NCBI GenBank assembly: GCA_002067975.1 | Contig: MVRS01000074.1 | Span: 1 to 64,000, forward strand | Direction of reading: 5' to 3' | Source of the DNA: Syntrophorhabdus sp. PtaU1.Bin058 | GTDB lineage: Bacteria; Desulfobacterota; Syntrophorhabdia; Syntrophorhabdales; Syntrophorhabdaceae | DNA: 64,000 nt | In this document: positions 9,704 to 19,382 of the stretch, piece after piece | How the letters are laid out: each line of letters begins with the position of its first letter | Position numbering within the stretch: position 1 is the first letter of the stretch | Translations under genes and position numbers: made by a program | The notes under the pieces: generated by a model | The model's input: the letters and a program-made list of their open reading frames with translations, nothing else | Told to the model about the DNA's origin: nothing | Database searches by the model: none

Positions 9704-10453
9704 ATGATTATTCTGAAGAGCAGGGAAGAGATAGAAAAGATAAGGGTTGCCAGCAAATATGCTATTGAAATCCTTATATATCTCGGACAATTTGTCAGGG
9801 AAGGTTTGAAGACCATAGAGCTTGAAAGGTTGTGCGAAGAGAAGATACGCAAGATCGGTCATGTAAAACCGGCATTTAAGGGATATAACGGCTACCCCTA
9901 TTGCCTCTGTGTTTCCGTAAACGATGAGGTTGTACACGGTATGCCCGGAGAAAGAATATTGAAGGACAATGATATTGTGAGTCTCGATTTTGGCACCCGG
10001 TACGATGGTTTTTGCGGAGATGCTGCAATTACATATGGTATCGGGAGTATCCCGAAGAGGACGGAAAAGCTGCTCGCCGTTACCGAAGGCGCCCTCTATA
10101 AAGGGATTGACGAAACAAAGGCAGGAAAAAGGCTCCACGATATCTCCCATGCCATTCAATCTCACGTGGAAGGGGCCGGGTTTTCCGTTGTGCGTGAGTT
10201 TGTCGGTCATGGGATCGGGAGAAATCTCCATGAGGAACCACAGATCCCCAATTATGGAGAAAAAGGGACCGGTATACGCCTGAAAACAGGCATGGTGCTG
10301 GCGATTGAGCCAATGGTGAATATGGAAAAAGGCGATGTCGTGATCAGGGAGAACGGATGGACCGCAGCGACAAAGGATGGAAGCCTCTCGGCCCACTTTG
10401 AGCACACCGTTGCCATAACCGAAAAGGGAACAGAGATACTGAGCGTACTGTAA
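9704..10453 (+). CDS. map: Methionine aminopeptidase, type I
   Basis: 249-residue type Ia enzyme that removes the initiator methionine from nascent proteins. All five metal ligands of the family are visible: D95 (SLDFG), D106 (CGDAA), H169 (VGHGIG), E202 (AIEPM) and E233 (FEHTVAI). It has no N-terminal zinc finger. The Shine-Dalgarno (ACAGG) is weak. Followed 7 bp later by infA, the normal order. Confidence 0.97.
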   Translation: MIILKSREEIEKIRVASKYAIEILIYLGQFVREGLKTIELERLCEEKIRKIGHVKPAFKGYNGYPYCLCVSVNDEVVHGMPGERILKDNDIVSLDFGTRYDGFCGDAAITYGIGSIPKRTEKLLAVTEGALYKGIDETKAGKRLHDISHAIQSHVEGAGFSVVREFVGHGIGRNLHEEPQIPNYGEKGTGIRLKTGMVLAIEPMVNMEKGDVVIRENGWTAATKDGSLSAHFEHTVAITEKGTEILSVL

Positions 10454-10460
10454 AGTAATT

Positions 10461-10679
10461 ATGCCAAAAGGTGAAGGGATAGAGATTGAAGGGACTGTAA
10501 TTGAGCCGTTGCCGAACGCCATGTTCAGGGTTGAGCTTCCCAACGGACACAAGGTGCTTGCCCATGTATCGGGTAAGATGCGTATGCATTATATCAAGAT
10601 ACTCAGAGGCGACAAGGTCGTGGTGGAGCTTTCGCCCTATGACCTGACACGGGGCAGGATTATCTATAGAGTAAAGTAG
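10461..10679 (+). CDS. infA: Translation initiation factor IF-1
   Basis: 72-residue IF-1, a single S1/OB fold ([21 protein letters not shown] ... [14 protein letters not shown]). It blocks the A site during initiation. Placed between map and rpmJ as in many bacteria that keep infA in the spc-alpha region. Confidence 0.97.
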   Translation: MPKGEGIEIEGTVIEPLPNAMFRVELPNGHKVLAHVSGKMRMHYIKILRGDKVVVELSPYDLTRGRIIYRVK

Positions 10680-10688
10680 GAGGTTTTC

Positions 10689-10802
10689 ATGAAGGTCAGG
10701 CCTTCTGTCAAGAAGAGATGTGACAAATGCAAGATCATTAAGAGAAAAGGTATAGTGCGGATCATCTGTGAAAATCCGAAACATAAGCAGAAGCAAGGTT
10801 AA
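10689..10802 (+). CDS. rpmJ: 50S ribosomal protein L36, zinc-binding form
   Basis: 37-residue L36 beginning [15 protein letters not shown]11, C14, C27 and H32 form the zinc site of the standard (C+) form. The ATG follows TAGGAGG. It lies between infA and rpsM, its usual position. Confidence 0.96.
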   Translation: MKVRPSVKKRCDKCKIIKRKGIVRIICENPKHKQKQG

Positions 10803-10813
10803 GGAGGAACAAC

Positions 10814-11179
10814 GTGGCAAGAATTGCAGGTGTAGATATACCGCGGGACAAGAGGATAGAGATAGCCCTGACGTACATTTACGGTATCGGGAGGACCCTC
10901 TCAAACCGGATTCTCGGCGAAGCCGGTATTGACCCTAACAAGAGAACCAATGCCCTGACAGATGAAGAGATCGCAAAGATACGGGATATTCTGGAGAGAA
11001 CTTATAAAGTAGAAGGTGATTTACGGAAAGACGTAAGCATGAGCATCAAGAGACTCATGGACATCGGATGTTACAGGGGCTTGCGGCACAGAAGGGGCTT
11101 GCCGGTCAGGGGACAGAGGACGCGGACTAACTCCAGGACGCGGAAGGGTCCGCGCAAGACCTCGATGAAACGAAAATAA
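10814..11179 (+). CDS. rpsM: 30S ribosomal protein S13
   Basis: 121-residue S13: [25 protein letters not shown] at the start and the basic C-terminal [22 protein letters not shown] that reaches the decoding region. GTG start after AAGGAGG. S13 forms bridge B1 with L5. Confidence 0.97.
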   Translation: MARIAGVDIPRDKRIEIALTYIYGIGRTLSNRILGEAGIDPNKRTNALTDEEIAKIRDILERTYKVEGDLRKDVSMSIKRLMDIGCYRGLRHRRGLPVRGQRTRTNSRTRKGPRKTSMKRK

Positions 11180-11191
11180 TGAGGTGTGTAG

Positions 11192-11581
11192 ATGGTAAAG
11201 ACGAAAAAAACCGGTAAGAAGAAGGTAAAGAAGAACATCCCCGTCGGCGGGGTTTACATCCAGTCGAGTTTCAATAATACTATCATTACCATTACCGACC
11301 CTCAGGGACATGTGGTTGCATGGTCGAGCGGTGGCGTTGTCGGTTTCAAAGGCTCGCGGAAAAGCACGCCTTTTGCAGCCCAGCTTGCAGCAGAGAACGC
11401 GGCAAAGAAGGCAATCGAGAACGGCATGAAGACCGTCGATGTGTACATCAAAGGACCTGGGGCAGGAAGGGAGGCGGCGCTCAGGGCTCTTCAGAGTGCA
11501 GGGCTTAAGATCCATCTCATCAGAGATATAACGCCGATACCGCATAACGGGTGCAGGCCGCCTAAAAGAAGAAGAGTGTAA
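11192..11581 (+). CDS. rpsK: 30S ribosomal protein S11
   Basis: 129-residue S11 with [21 protein letters not shown] and the end [19 protein letters not shown] platform protein next to the E site. The N-terminus is unusually lysine-rich, a common variable region. Confidence 0.97.
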   Translation: MVKTKKTGKKKVKKNIPVGGVYIQSSFNNTIITITDPQGHVVAWSSGGVVGFKGSRKSTPFAAQLAAENAAKKAIENGMKTVDVYIKGPGAGREAALRALQSAGLKIHLIRDITPIPHNGCRPPKRRRV

Positions 11582-11592
11582 GGAGGCAAGCT

Positions 11593-12213
11593 TTGTCAAG
11601 ATATGTAGGGGCATCATGCAGGTTATGTAGACGTGAAGGGATCAAGCTTTTTCTCAAGGGGGAGAGATGCTATACAGAGAAATGCGCGATTGAGAAGAGA
11701 AACTACCCGCCCGGTGTGCACGTTGAGACCAGGGGAAAATTTCTTGAATATGGATTGAGGCTAAGGGAAAAACAGCGCCTGAGAAGGATTTACGGACTCA
11801 GTGAAAAACAGTTTAAAAGATTTTTCGAAATGGCGGAGCGCAAGCAGGGTATCACGGGAACAAATTTCCTTGTTTTGCTCGAGAGAAGGATCGATAACAT
11901 GGTCTTCAGATTTGGATTTGCAACGTCCCGGAAAGAGGCGAGGCAACTGGTATCGCACAGCCATATTTTAGTCAACGGGAAAAAGGTGAGCACGCCGTCA
12001 TTCCTTGTAAAACCGGGCGATGAGATCTCGGTGAAACATAAAGACTTGCCAAGTGTTAAAAATGCCCTTGAATCAGTGGTGAGAAGAGGAATCCCGTCGT
12101 GGATCGAACTGGATAAAGACAATATGAAAGGTACAGTCAAGCTTCTGCCTGCACGCGACGATATCACGATGCCTATTAAAGAACAGCTCATCGTAGAATA
12201 CTATTCAAGATAG
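11593..12213 (+). CDS. rpsD: 30S ribosomal protein S4, zinc-binding form
   Basis: 206-residue S4. The N-terminal cysteines (CRLCRREG ... CYTEKC) make the zinc-binding version. The S4 RNA-binding domain (RLDNMVFRFGFA-like, here RIDNMVFRFGFATSRKEARQLVSHSHILVNG) is in the centre. TTG start at 11593 behind AGGAGG at 11581-11586. It initiates 16S assembly. Confidence 0.96.
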   Translation: MSRYVGASCRLCRREGIKLFLKGERCYTEKCAIEKRNYPPGVHVETRGKFLEYGLRLREKQRLRRIYGLSEKQFKRFFEMAERKQGITGTNFLVLLERRIDNMVFRFGFATSRKEARQLVSHSHILVNGKKVSTPSFLVKPGDEISVKHKDLPSVKNALESVVRRGIPSWIELDKDNMKGTVKLLPARDDITMPIKEQLIVEYYSR

Positions 12214-12239
12214 CTTTGCCCCAAGGAGGGTAGATACCT

Positions 12240-13259
12240 ATGTTTGAAAAAAACTGGCAGGAACTTATAAGGCCGACAAAGATCGAAATAGAGAAGAAAG
12301 AGCATGACTATGTGAAGTTTTCCACGGAACCTTTTGAGCGGGGATATGGGATAACAATAGGGAATTCAATAAGAAGGGTTCTCCTTTCTTCCATTATGGG
12401 CGGCGCCATTACCTCTGTCTGGATCAACGGCGTGGAACATGAATTTTCTACGATCAGAGGGGTTAAGGAAGACGTAACGGAGATCATCCTGAACCTGAAA
12501 AAGGTTGTTTTAAAGGTTACCGATGATAAGCCGAAGACTTTAAAGATAGACGTGAAGGATAAAAAAGAGGTCAAGGCAGGCGACATTTCTCACGACGGCG
12601 GTGTCGAGGTGATCAACCCGGACCTTCATATTGCATATCTGAGCGACGATGCGCAATTATATATGGAGATGAAGGCGCAACTCGGGCGGGGATATTTATC
12701 TTCTGAGTTGAATATCGACGAGAACGATCCTATCGGCACAATACCTGTCGATGCCATCTTTTCTCCCATCAGGAAGGTGAGTTACAACGTAACGCAGGCA
12801 AGGGTCGGCAGAAGGACGGACTACGACAAGCTGACCATGGAGATCTGGACCGACGGCAGCGTTGATCCTCTGGACGCGCTTTCTTTCGGGGCGAAGATCA
12901 TCAGGGAGCAGATGAAGATCTTCATCAACTTTGAAGAGATTGAAGAGACCGATGTAGTTGAGGACAAGATAACCGACAAACATGACTTCAATGAAAACCT
13001 CTTCAGGAGCGTTGATGAGCTTGAACTGTCCGTGAGAAGCGCGAATTGTCTGAAAAATGCCGATATCAAGTACATAGGGGAGCTCGTTCAGAAGACGGAG
13101 CAGGAGATCCTGATGACGAAAAATTTCGGCAGAAAGTCTTTGAACGAGATCAAGGAGATCCTTTCCTGCATGGGATTGCGTCTCGGGTTGAAACTGGACA
13201 GTTTCCCTCCGAGAGATGACTTAGACAAGATGCTTCTCAAGAAAAAAGATCACATATAG
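12240..13259 (+). CDS. rpoA: RNA polymerase alpha subunit
   Basis: 339 residues. The N-terminal assembly domain ([20 protein letters not shown]) spans roughly residues 1-235. After a linker follows the C-terminal DNA- and activator-binding domain ([14 protein letters not shown] ... [14 protein letters not shown]). Standard length and order between rpsD and rplQ. Confidence 0.98.
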   Translation: MFEKNWQELIRPTKIEIEKKEHDYVKFSTEPFERGYGITIGNSIRRVLLSSIMGGAITSVWINGVEHEFSTIRGVKEDVTEIILNLKKVVLKVTDDKPKTLKIDVKDKKEVKAGDISHDGGVEVINPDLHIAYLSDDAQLYMEMKAQLGRGYLSSELNIDENDPIGTIPVDAIFSPIRKVSYNVTQARVGRRTDYDKLTMEIWTDGSVDPLDALSFGAKIIREQMKIFINFEEIEETDVVEDKITDKHDFNENLFRSVDELELSVRSANCLKNADIKYIGELVQKTEQEILMTKNFGRKSLNEIKEILSCMGLRLGLKLDSFPPRDDLDKMLLKKKDHI

Positions 13260-13268
13260 AGGTTTACC

Positions 13269-13856
13269 ATGAGGCACATGAATCGAGTCAAGACGTTGAA
13301 CAAAAAGAAGGGTCACAGAAGGGCGCTGTTCCAGAACCTGGCGAATGCCCTTTTCAATCATGAGAGTATAAAGACCACGAGCGCGAAGGCCATGGAGCTG
13401 AAGAAGGTTGCCGACAGGCTCATTACCCTGGCAAAGAGGAAAGACACTCACTCCATGAGGCTCACCTTCGCAGTCTTAAGGGACAAGGAGATAGTGCGAA
13501 AGCTTTTTACCGATATAGGCGAGCGGTATAAAGAGATCAACGGGGGGTACACGCGGGTCCTTAAGATCGGTAACAGAAAAGGCGACAACGCCCCCATGGC
13601 TGTTATAGAGCTTACCCAGAAGAAAGAGAAAGAAGAGAAAAAGGAAAAGACCGAGAAAAAGAAGGTAACGGAAACAAAGGCCAAACCAAAAGCCAAAGCT
13701 AAAGCCAAAGAAGAAAAAAAAGAGACGCCCGCCAAGAAGGAAAAAAAGGAAAAGGCAGCAAAAGAGAAGACCGAAAAGACAGAGGCAAAAGAGAAAAAGC
13801 CGAGAAAGAGGGCGGCGAAGAAAGAAACAGAAACAGAGGTAGAAGCTAAGGAATAA
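13269..13856 (+). CDS. rplQ: 50S ribosomal protein L17 with long charged tail
   Basis: 195 residues. The first ~118 are ordinary L17 (RHMNRVKTLNKKKGHRRALFQNLA). The remaining ~77 are almost only K, E, A and T, absent from the typical 115-130 residue protein. Long lysine-rich L17 tails occur in some anaerobes; the tail is probably disordered and lies on the ribosome surface near the tunnel exit. Last gene of the superoperon. Confidence 0.95.
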   Translation: MRHMNRVKTLNKKKGHRRALFQNLANALFNHESIKTTSAKAMELKKVADRLITLAKRKDTHSMRLTFAVLRDKEIVRKLFTDIGERYKEINGGYTRVLKIGNRKGDNAPMAVIELTQKKEKEEKKEKTEKKKVTETKAKPKAKAKAKEEKKETPAKKEKKEKAAKEKTEKTEAKEKKPRKRAAKKETETEVEAKE

Positions 13857-13880
13857 CGTCCCCGATAAACAGTCTTCTAC

Positions 13881-13954
13881 TGGGAGATCGTTCAACGGCA
13901 GGACAACGGACTCTGACTCCGTGAATAGGGGTTCAAATCCCTTTCTCCCAGCCA
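13881..13954 (+). tRNA. tRNA-Gln (anticodon CUG)
   Basis: 74 nt. The acceptor stem TGGGAGA/TCTCCCA pairs completely. The anticodon stem ACGGA/TCCGT encloses loop CTCTGAC, giving anticodon CUG. The T arm is AGGGG-TTCAAAT-CCCTT with one G-T pair. Discriminator G and an encoded CCA (13952-13954) complete it. It lies 24 bp after rplQ and may be co-transcribed with it. Confidence 0.95.
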
Positions 13955-13968
13955 ATATTCTAAAAGCA

Positions 13969-14000
13969 AGCGGGTTGGCTCTCAGCCAACCCGCTTTTTT
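13969..14000 (+). terminator. Rho-independent terminator after tRNA-Gln
   Basis: A perfect 12-bp stem AGCGGGTTGGCT / AGCCAACCCGCT with a 3-nt loop runs into six T residues. It ends the tRNA transcript and probably the alpha operon. Confidence 0.92.
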
Positions 14001-14048
14001 CAGACCAAACGGTATCAATTTGCTGCAAACAATATTTGATACGAATCC

Positions 14049-14077
14049 TTGACAGAGTCCCTGCTCTTATATACGAT
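14049..14077 (+). promoter_or_regulatory. Sigma-70 promoter for the hydrolase gene
   Basis: TTGACA (14049-14054), a 17-bp spacer, then TACGAT (14072-14077). The predicted start near 14084 lies downstream of possible upstream start codons of the next frame, which supports the hydrolase start at 14103. Confidence 0.7.
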
Positions 14078-14102
14078 TTGGGCATATTGTGAGGAGGCGG
14101 AT

Positions 14103-15044
14103 ATGATGAAGGTTCAAATAGATATTGTTCCGGCAGGCGGCGGATGCAGGTGCAAGGCAATTGCAAGACATCTGGCGGGATTGGTCGGCTGTCTGGTGCT
14201 CTTAGTATTGACAGTCGGGGCGGCGCAGGCGCAGACGCAATGGCCCCATGTCGTCCTGTCCAGAGACGGTGTCCCGATCTCCTATGAGGTCTACGGTTCC
14301 GGGGAGCCGACACTTGTGTTCGTGCATGGCTGGAGCTGCGATGCCCGATACTGGCGCGCCCAGTTGCCGTACTTTTCCAGGAACCACCGCGTGGTCACGC
14401 TTGACCTTGCCGGCCACGGTCACTCCGGTATTACGCGCTCGCAATACACCATGTCTGCCTTCGGAGAGGATGTGCGGGCGGTGACGGAGGCAACGGGCAG
14501 CCGCAGCGTCATCCTGATAGGACACTCCATGGGCGGCTCGGTGATCGCAGAGGCAGCGCTGCTCATGCCGGACCGCGTTATAGGGCTCATAGGCATAGAT
14601 ACGCTTGACAATATCGAGTACCCGATGACGCGCGAAGAACTTAAAAAGATGACAGCCCCCATGGAGAAGGATTTCCGAACAGGAAGCCGCCGGTTCGCAG
14701 AGGGGATGATCTCGCCCCGCACCGATCCATCGCTCCGCGAGTGGATCCTCTCGGATATGTCCGCTGCGCCCTCGGCTGTTGCCCTGAGCGCGATGAAGGA
14801 GATGATGTCCCAGTACGTCACGGGGGAGGCGGCTAAGATATTCGAGAAGATCCGCATCCCCGTTATAACCGTGAACGGGGACCTGTGGCCAATTAACTAT
14901 GAAGCAAACCGGAGGCACATGTCTTCTTTCGATGCGATCGTTATCAGGGAAGCGGACCATTTTCTGATGATGGACCGTCCGGAAGAATTCAATAAGGCAT
15001 TGGAGAAGGCGGTCAATACGCTTTCAGGCAAACCGGCTCGTTAA
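14103..15044 (+). CDS. Secreted alpha/beta-fold hydrolase
   Basis: 313 residues from the ATG at 14103 (GAGGAGG at 14091-14097; a second ATG follows directly). A signal peptide with hydrophobic stretch LAGLVGCLVLLVLTVGAAQA predicts export. The body is a hydrolase_1-type domain: oxyanion segment FVHGWSCD, nucleophile elbow GHSMGGS, and a C-terminal histidine in READHFLMMD. The substrate cannot be told from sequence; esterase or haloperoxidase-like members look similar. It has its own promoter and terminator-flanked position, so it is probably monocistronic. Confidence 0.85.
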   Translation: MMKVQIDIVPAGGGCRCKAIARHLAGLVGCLVLLVLTVGAAQAQTQWPHVVLSRDGVPISYEVYGSGEPTLVFVHGWSCDARYWRAQLPYFSRNHRVVTLDLAGHGHSGITRSQYTMSAFGEDVRAVTEATGSRSVILIGHSMGGSVIAEAALLMPDRVIGLIGIDTLDNIEYPMTREELKKMTAPMEKDFRTGSRRFAEGMISPRTDPSLREWILSDMSAAPSAVALSAMKEMMSQYVTGEAAKIFEKIRIPVITVNGDLWPINYEANRRHMSSFDAIVIREADHFLMMDRPEEFNKALEKAVNTLSGKPAR

Positions 15045-15051
15045 AAGACAC

Positions 15052-15123
15052 GTGGATAGCCGTCAGCCATCAGCACACAGCCGTCAGCTGAAACAAAAAA
15101 GGCTCTAAGCTGATAGCTTTTTT
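15052..15123 (+). repeat. 7-bp repeat island between hydrolase and copA
   Basis: Units of the TCAGCCA/TCAGCAC/ACAGCCG type (15060-15091) are followed by GGCTCTAAGCTGATAGCT and a T run. AAGCT-GAT-AGCTT before six T residues could act as a small terminator for the convergent genes. The second half closely matches the block at 47971-48020. Confidence 0.75.
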
Positions 15124-15154
15124 CTGAATACTATGAATTATGCGCTGTATCCGC

Positions 15155-17341
15155 TTACTCCCTGAATAATTTCAACCGCAAAGAGTTGCTCACGACGGAG
15201 ATGGAGCTTACGACCATTGCCATGGCGCCGAACATGGGCTCTAAGCGTATGCCGAAAAAGGGATACAACGCGCCGAAGGCAATGGGGATGCCGATAATGT
15301 TATAGATGAAGGCCCAGAAAAGATTTTCCTTGATGACCCAGAGGGTCTTCTTCGAGAGCTTGATGAGTGTCACGAGCCGTGAAAGCTGACCCTTCATGAG
15401 TACGATATCCGCAGATTCAATGGCAATATCGGTCCCTTTGCCCATTGCGATGCCGACGTGGGCCGTGGCAAGCGACGGTGCGTCGTTGATCCCGTCCCCT
15501 ACCATCAACGTGACGCCCTTCTTCTTGAAATCTCCCACGATCTCAGCCTTTTTATCAGGGAGTATGCGGTAGAAATATGTATCGATGCCGACCTTTTCAC
15601 TGATCGTCTTTGCGCCTTCCATGCTGTCGCCGGTGATCATTGCCGGCTCTATGCCCATGTCTTTCAGGTCTTTCACCACCCCGCCTGCCTCATCCCTCAC
15701 CTTGTCGCTGAAGGTGAGGATACCCATAAGGCCTTTCCCGCTCCACACGAGGACAGGGGATGTTCCCTGTCTTTCCTTTTCATGATAGCTCGCCCGTATC
15801 GACTGGTCGAGCGTCCTCCCCGCATCCTCATAGAGGGCGACATTGCCGACGAAATATTCACTGCCGTCGATCTTTCCCCTGATGCCCTTGCCGACGATCG
15901 CCTCAAAGTCGTCGACCTTCACTGCCTCGATATTCAGTTCCTCGGCCTTTTTCCTCAACGCCTCGGAGAAGGGGTGCTCCGACTGTTTCTCCAGGTTAAA
16001 GGCGACGTGCAGAATATCCTTTTCGGAAAAATTGTTAAGAGGGGTTATCCCGGAAAGAACGATCACACCCTCGGTGAGGGTCCCTGTCTTGTCGAACAGT
16101 ATATGCCGGACCTTATTTGTCAGTTCGAGGGACTCCGCATTCTTTATGAGGATCCCCTTTTTGGCCCCTACGCCGGTGGATACCATGATCGCCGTCGGGG
16201 TGGCGAGTCCCAGGGCACAGGGACAGGCGATGATAAGAACGCTCACAAAGGAGAGGAGGGCGTTTGTGATCTTCGGTTCGGGGCCGACGATAAACCACAC
16301 AAAGAAGGCAACGATGCTGATGAGTATAACGATGGGCACAAAGACCCCTGCAACCTTGTCGGCGAGTCGCTGGACCGGCGCCTTCGTGAACTGTGCCTCT
16401 TCCACAAGGCGGATGACCTTCGCAAGGATCGTATCCTTCCCGATCCTCGTTGTTTGAACCGTAATGGATCCCTTTCCGTTTATCGTCCCGCCGATGACCT
16501 CGTCGCCGACGGTCTTTGAGATGGGCATGCTTTCGCCGGTTATCATCGATTCGTCAACGTAGGTCTTCCCGTCCGCCACCGTCCCGTCGATGGGTATCTT
16601 CTCTCCCGGCCGGACGAGGACCGTGTCGCCCACCTCGAGGGAATCTGTTGGAACGCGAACCTCTTTCCCTTCTTTTAAAACAATGCACTCTTTCGGTGAG
16701 AGCTCATAGAGCATCTTGATCGCCGTATAGGTCCTTGTCTTCGCCTTTGATTCAAAATATCTTCCAAGGAGTATAAGGGTGATGATCGTGGCGCTGGAAT
16801 CGAAGTACGTCACCGGCATTATACCGGCTGCGGCGATAACATGGGGAAAGAACGTGACGAAGGCGCTGTAGAAAAACGCAGCCGACGTGCCCACGGATAT
16901 GAGCGTATTCATATCGGCAGTGAAGTGCTTGAGGTTAAGGAGGGTCGATCTATGGAACCTCAGACCGAAGAAGAACTGAACAGGTATTGCAAGGAGGAGG
17001 AGTATAAAATTGCTATAGGGCAGGACCGTCCACATGGAAAAGACCATGATCACGGCGCTGAACGAGACGGACCATATAAAATCCCTTTTCAGCACCGCCT
17101 CTTCCTTCTGGGCCCTGATCGTCACATCCGCTTCTATGTCCACGTCGTAGCCTATATCGCGGATGATGGAGATGACCTCCTTCATCTCAAGCTCCCTTTT
17201 GGGGAGGATAACTGCCTTTTTCAAAGGGAAATTAACGCGGGCCTCGCCGATGTCGTTGAGTTTGTTTAATTCCCTTTCGATACGCGCCGCACATGCTGCA
17301 CAGCTCATGCCGGTAATCGGTAATTCAATCTTTTCGGGCAT
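15155..17341 (-). CDS. copA: Copper-exporting P1B-type ATPase
   Basis: 728 residues from the ATG at 17341 (preceded by GGAGG); the frame continues 20 codons upstream without family similarity. One N-terminal heavy-metal domain has CAAC at residues 14-17. It is followed by the membrane CPC motif ([11 protein letters not shown]), the phosphorylation site DKTGTLTEG, the nucleotide-binding SEHPFS and the hinge [12 protein letters not shown] in the seventh and MVVSS in the eighth helix are the Cu(I) signature (P1B-1), so the protein should pump Cu(I) out of the cytoplasm. No copper chaperone or regulator gene is adjacent. Confidence 0.93.
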   Translation of the reverse strand: MPEKIELPITGMSCAACAARIERELNKLNDIGEARVNFPLKKAVILPKRELEMKEVISIIRDIGYDVDIEADVTIRAQKEEAVLKRDFIWSVSFSAVIMVFSMWTVLPYSNFILLLLAIPVQFFFGLRFHRSTLLNLKHFTADMNTLISVGTSAAFFYSAFVTFFPHVIAAAGIMPVTYFDSSATIITLILLGRYFESKAKTRTYTAIKMLYELSPKECIVLKEGKEVRVPTDSLEVGDTVLVRPGEKIPIDGTVADGKTYVDESMITGESMPISKTVGDEVIGGTINGKGSITVQTTRIGKDTILAKVIRLVEEAQFTKAPVQRLADKVAGVFVPIVILISIVAFFVWFIVGPEPKITNALLSFVSVLIIACPCALGLATPTAIMVSTGVGAKKGILIKNAESLELTNKVRHILFDKTGTLTEGVIVLSGITPLNNFSEKDILHVAFNLEKQSEHPFSEALRKKAEELNIEAVKVDDFEAIVGKGIRGKIDGSEYFVGNVALYEDAGRTLDQSIRASYHEKERQGTSPVLVWSGKGLMGILTFSDKVRDEAGGVVKDLKDMGIEPAMITGDSMEGAKTISEKVGIDTYFYRILPDKKAEIVGDFKKKGVTLMVGDGINDAPSLATAHVGIAMGKGTDIAIESADIVLMKGQLSRLVTLIKLSKKTLWVIKENLFWAFIYNIIGIPIAFGALYPFFGIRLEPMFGAMAMVVSSISVVSNSLRLKLFRE

Positions 17342-17372
17342 ATCGCCTCCAGTGATCCGAAATGATATTTTA

Positions 17373-17401
17373 AATATAAGACGGTCTTGAGGAAATAACA
17401 A
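17373..17401 (-). promoter_or_regulatory. Probable sigma-70 promoter for copA
   Basis: Read on the minus strand: TTGTTA (17401-17396), 17-bp spacer, TATATT (17378-17373), about 32 bp before the copA start codon. No clear CueR-type dyad was seen. Confidence 0.5.
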
Positions 17402-17443
17402 TGATTTGGTGCCGGCCGCAGCCGCCCTTTCTTCATTCTCTGT

Positions 17444-17472
17444 TTGATTTCAAGCACTTTTTGGTGTAATGT
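17444..17472 (+). promoter_or_regulatory. Possible promoter of the polysaccharide cluster
   Basis: TTGATT (17444-17449), a 17-bp spacer and TAATGT (17467-17472), 18 bp before the first glycosyltransferase gene. Moderate match only. Confidence 0.4.
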
Positions 17473-17490
17473 AACAAAATTGGCAGAAAC

Positions 17491-18333
17491 ATGGCAAACA
17501 AGACATTCGATAAAAAAGATCCTGGTTCTCCGAACTCCGAACTCCGAACTCCGAACTCTACACTGCCCTTATCCGTCTACATGATCACATACAACAACGG
17601 CGCGACGATCGAGGGGGCGCTGAAGAGCGTTGCCGGCTGGGCCAGCGAGCTTATTGTCGTCGATTCCCACAGCATTGACGGGGCAATCGAGACGATCCAG
17701 AGATATACCGATAAGCTCTACCAGTTCGATACAACGGATATGCGCGAGAAATACCAGTCTGCACACAACCTGTGCAGCAACCCCTGGGTGCTCTTTATCG
17801 ATGCCGATGAGTGGCTTACGGAGGAATTTAAGAGAGAAGTGGCCGGCATCGTTACCGGCGAAACCCCCTGCAGCGGCTTTATCGCCCACAGGAGAAACAT
17901 CTATCTCGGCAGGGAGATCAGGCACGGCGGCTGGTATCCCGATTACGAGATACGGCTGTACAGAAAGGACAGGGGAAACTGGCAGGGCGGTATCCACGCG
18001 AAGATCCACGTTGACGGAAAGATAGGGACGCTGAAAAGCCATTACATGCATGCACCTTATGCGGACACGGCGCATCAGATCAGGACGATAGACCGCTATT
18101 CTGAGGCGTTTGCAGGCGACCTCTACAGGTCGAACCGCCATTTTCACCTTTTCAATATGCTCGCAAGACCGGTTTACCGTTTTTTCCGGGACTATATCCT
18201 CAAGATGGGTTTTCTTGACGGCATACCGGGGCTCATCATCTGTGCCTCGACGATGTACTATGTATTTATGAAACATGCGAAACTATGGGAAATGGAGAAG
18301 AAATATGGGAGGAATAAAGGGATTCAGGAATAA
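17491..18333 (+). CDS. Glycosyltransferase family 2 (WaaE/KdtX-like)
   Basis: 280 residues. A GT-A domain starts at about residue 28 (LSVYMITYNNGATIEGAL), with the metal-binding DADEW around residue 110 and basic membrane-association helices near the end. Similar proteins add a glucose to the LPS inner core. The first 27 residues do not belong to the fold: they are encoded partly by a 7-bp repeat (17528-17555). The true start is uncertain, but no other ATG precedes the conserved LSVYMITYNN. First gene of the LPS cluster; its 3' end overlaps the next gene by 29 bp. Confidence 0.85.
   Translation: MANKTFDKKDPGSPNSELRTPNSTLPLSVYMITYNNGATIEGALKSVAGWASELIVVDSHSIDGAIETIQRYTDKLYQFDTTDMREKYQSAHNLCSNPWVLFIDADEWLTEEFKREVAGIVTGETPCSGFIAHRRNIYLGREIRHGGWYPDYEIRLYRKDRGNWQGGIHAKIHVDGKIGTLKSHYMHAPYADTAHQIRTIDRYSEAFAGDLYRSNRHFHLFNMLARPVYRFFRDYILKMGFLDGIPGLIICASTMYYVFMKHAKLWEMEKKYGRNKGIQE
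17528..17555 (+). repeat. Four perfect CTCCGAA heptads inside a coding start
   Basis: Four exact copies of CTCCGAA, read through as part of the N-terminus of the glycosyltransferase (PNSELRTPNS). This is the same 7-bp period as the intergenic islands. Confidence 0.9.
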
Positions 18334-19300
18334 AGAGGTGATCATCACGGGAGGGCTGGGGTTTATCGGCAGTAATCTTGCCATAGCGCTTGTCAGGCTC
18401 GGCGCCCGCGTAACGATCATTGACAATATGCTCCCGAGGCAGGGCGGGAGCCTCTTCAACATCAAGGATATCGTGGACAGGGTAAAGGTGAATTTTTCCG
18501 ACGTGAGAAACGAGCTTTCCATGAACCACCTCGTGAAGGGAAAGGATTATATCTTCCACCTTGCCGGACAGGTAAACCACGTTGACAGTATGCGAAACCC
18601 GATACAGGACCTCGATATCAACTGCAGGGGCACGCTCGTTCTGCTCGAGGCCCTTCGCCAATATAACACCAATGCAAAGGTGATCTTCGCAGGCACCCGC
18701 GGCGAATACGGGTCGAGCGTCAAGCTCCCCGTCGATGAAGACCACCCCACAAACCCCAAGGGGATCTATGCGGTCACGAACCTCACGGCCGAAAAGATGG
18801 TCCTCGTCTATGACGACATCCACAAGATCAGGGGCACGTGCCTGCGGATCACAAATACCTACGGGCCCAGACACCAGATGATGCACGACGAGTACGGCGT
18901 CTTCAACTGGTTCATACGCAAGGCAATAGACAACGAGGACATCCCTGTCTTCGGTGACGGACGCATCCTCAGGGATTTTCTCTATGTCGATGACCTCGTT
19001 GAATGTATGCTCATGACGGCAACGACCGATGCTGCCTACGGGGAGGTCTTTAATGTAGGGACAGGGGTGCCGGTCAGCTTCTACGATCTTGCGAAGACGA
19101 TCGTCAGGATCACAGGAGCGGGAAGGACAAGATTTACGGAATTCACACAGGAGAGAAAAGAGGTCGAGCCGGGCGATTACTACGCGGACATCAGCCATAT
19201 AAAAAAGGTGGTCGGGTGGAAGCCGGAGACGTCTCTGGATCAGGGGATCCGCAAGACCGTGGCGTACTACAGGAAACATAGAAATGAATACTGGCGTTAA
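18305..19300 (+). CDS. NAD-dependent sugar epimerase/dehydratase (extended SDR)
   Basis: 331 residues from the ATG at 18305, which overlaps the previous gene. A Rossmann motif GGLGFIGSN lies at the N-terminus, and the fold resembles RmlB, GalE and GDP-mannose dehydratase. The active-site YxxxK is altered: Y155-A-V-T-N159 has Asn where the catalytic Lys is expected. It probably makes or modifies an NDP-sugar used with the next gene's aminotransferase, but the missing Lys leaves the activity open. A hairpin of 7-bp repeats follows before the next gene. Confidence 0.82.
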   Translation: MGGIKGFRNKEVIITGGLGFIGSNLAIALVRLGARVTIIDNMLPRQGGSLFNIKDIVDRVKVNFSDVRNELSMNHLVKGKDYIFHLAGQVNHVDSMRNPIQDLDINCRGTLVLLEALRQYNTNAKVIFAGTRGEYGSSVKLPVDEDHPTNPKGIYAVTNLTAEKMVLVYDDIHKIRGTCLRITNTYGPRHQMMHDEYGVFNWFIRKAIDNEDIPVFGDGRILRDFLYVDDLVECMLMTATTDAAYGEVFNVGTGVPVSFYDLAKTIVRITGAGRTRFTEFTQERKEVEPGDYYADISHIKKVVGWKPETSLDQGIRKTVAYYRKHRNEYWR

Positions 19301-19364
19301 ATCCGAATGAAGGCCGTAAGGCGTGAGGCGATTTAACCCCTTACGGCTTACGCCTTACGGATTT
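19299..19364 (+). repeat. Inverted 7-bp repeat island within the LPS operon
   Basis: Left arm of GTAAGGC and GTGAGGC words (19314-19330), right arm the reverse complement CTTACGG/CTTACGC (19340-19360), enclosed by AAATCC/GGATTT. It can fold into a hairpin. Bases 19315-19339 are identical to 40853-40877. Confidence 0.88.
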
Positions 19365-19382
19365 AATAAGGGGAATGAAATT

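Noticed and set aside
15458-16519. 353-codon open frame on the plus strand opposite copA
   Set aside because: It is antisense to well-conserved P-type ATPase motifs ([16 protein letters not shown]); the peptide has no recognisable domain and arises from codon bias.
17475-17491. Sigma-54-like site (GG, ten bases, GC) before the first glycosyltransferase
   Set aside because: The -12 part is poor and would overlap the start codon, leaving no leader; no activator gene is nearby.
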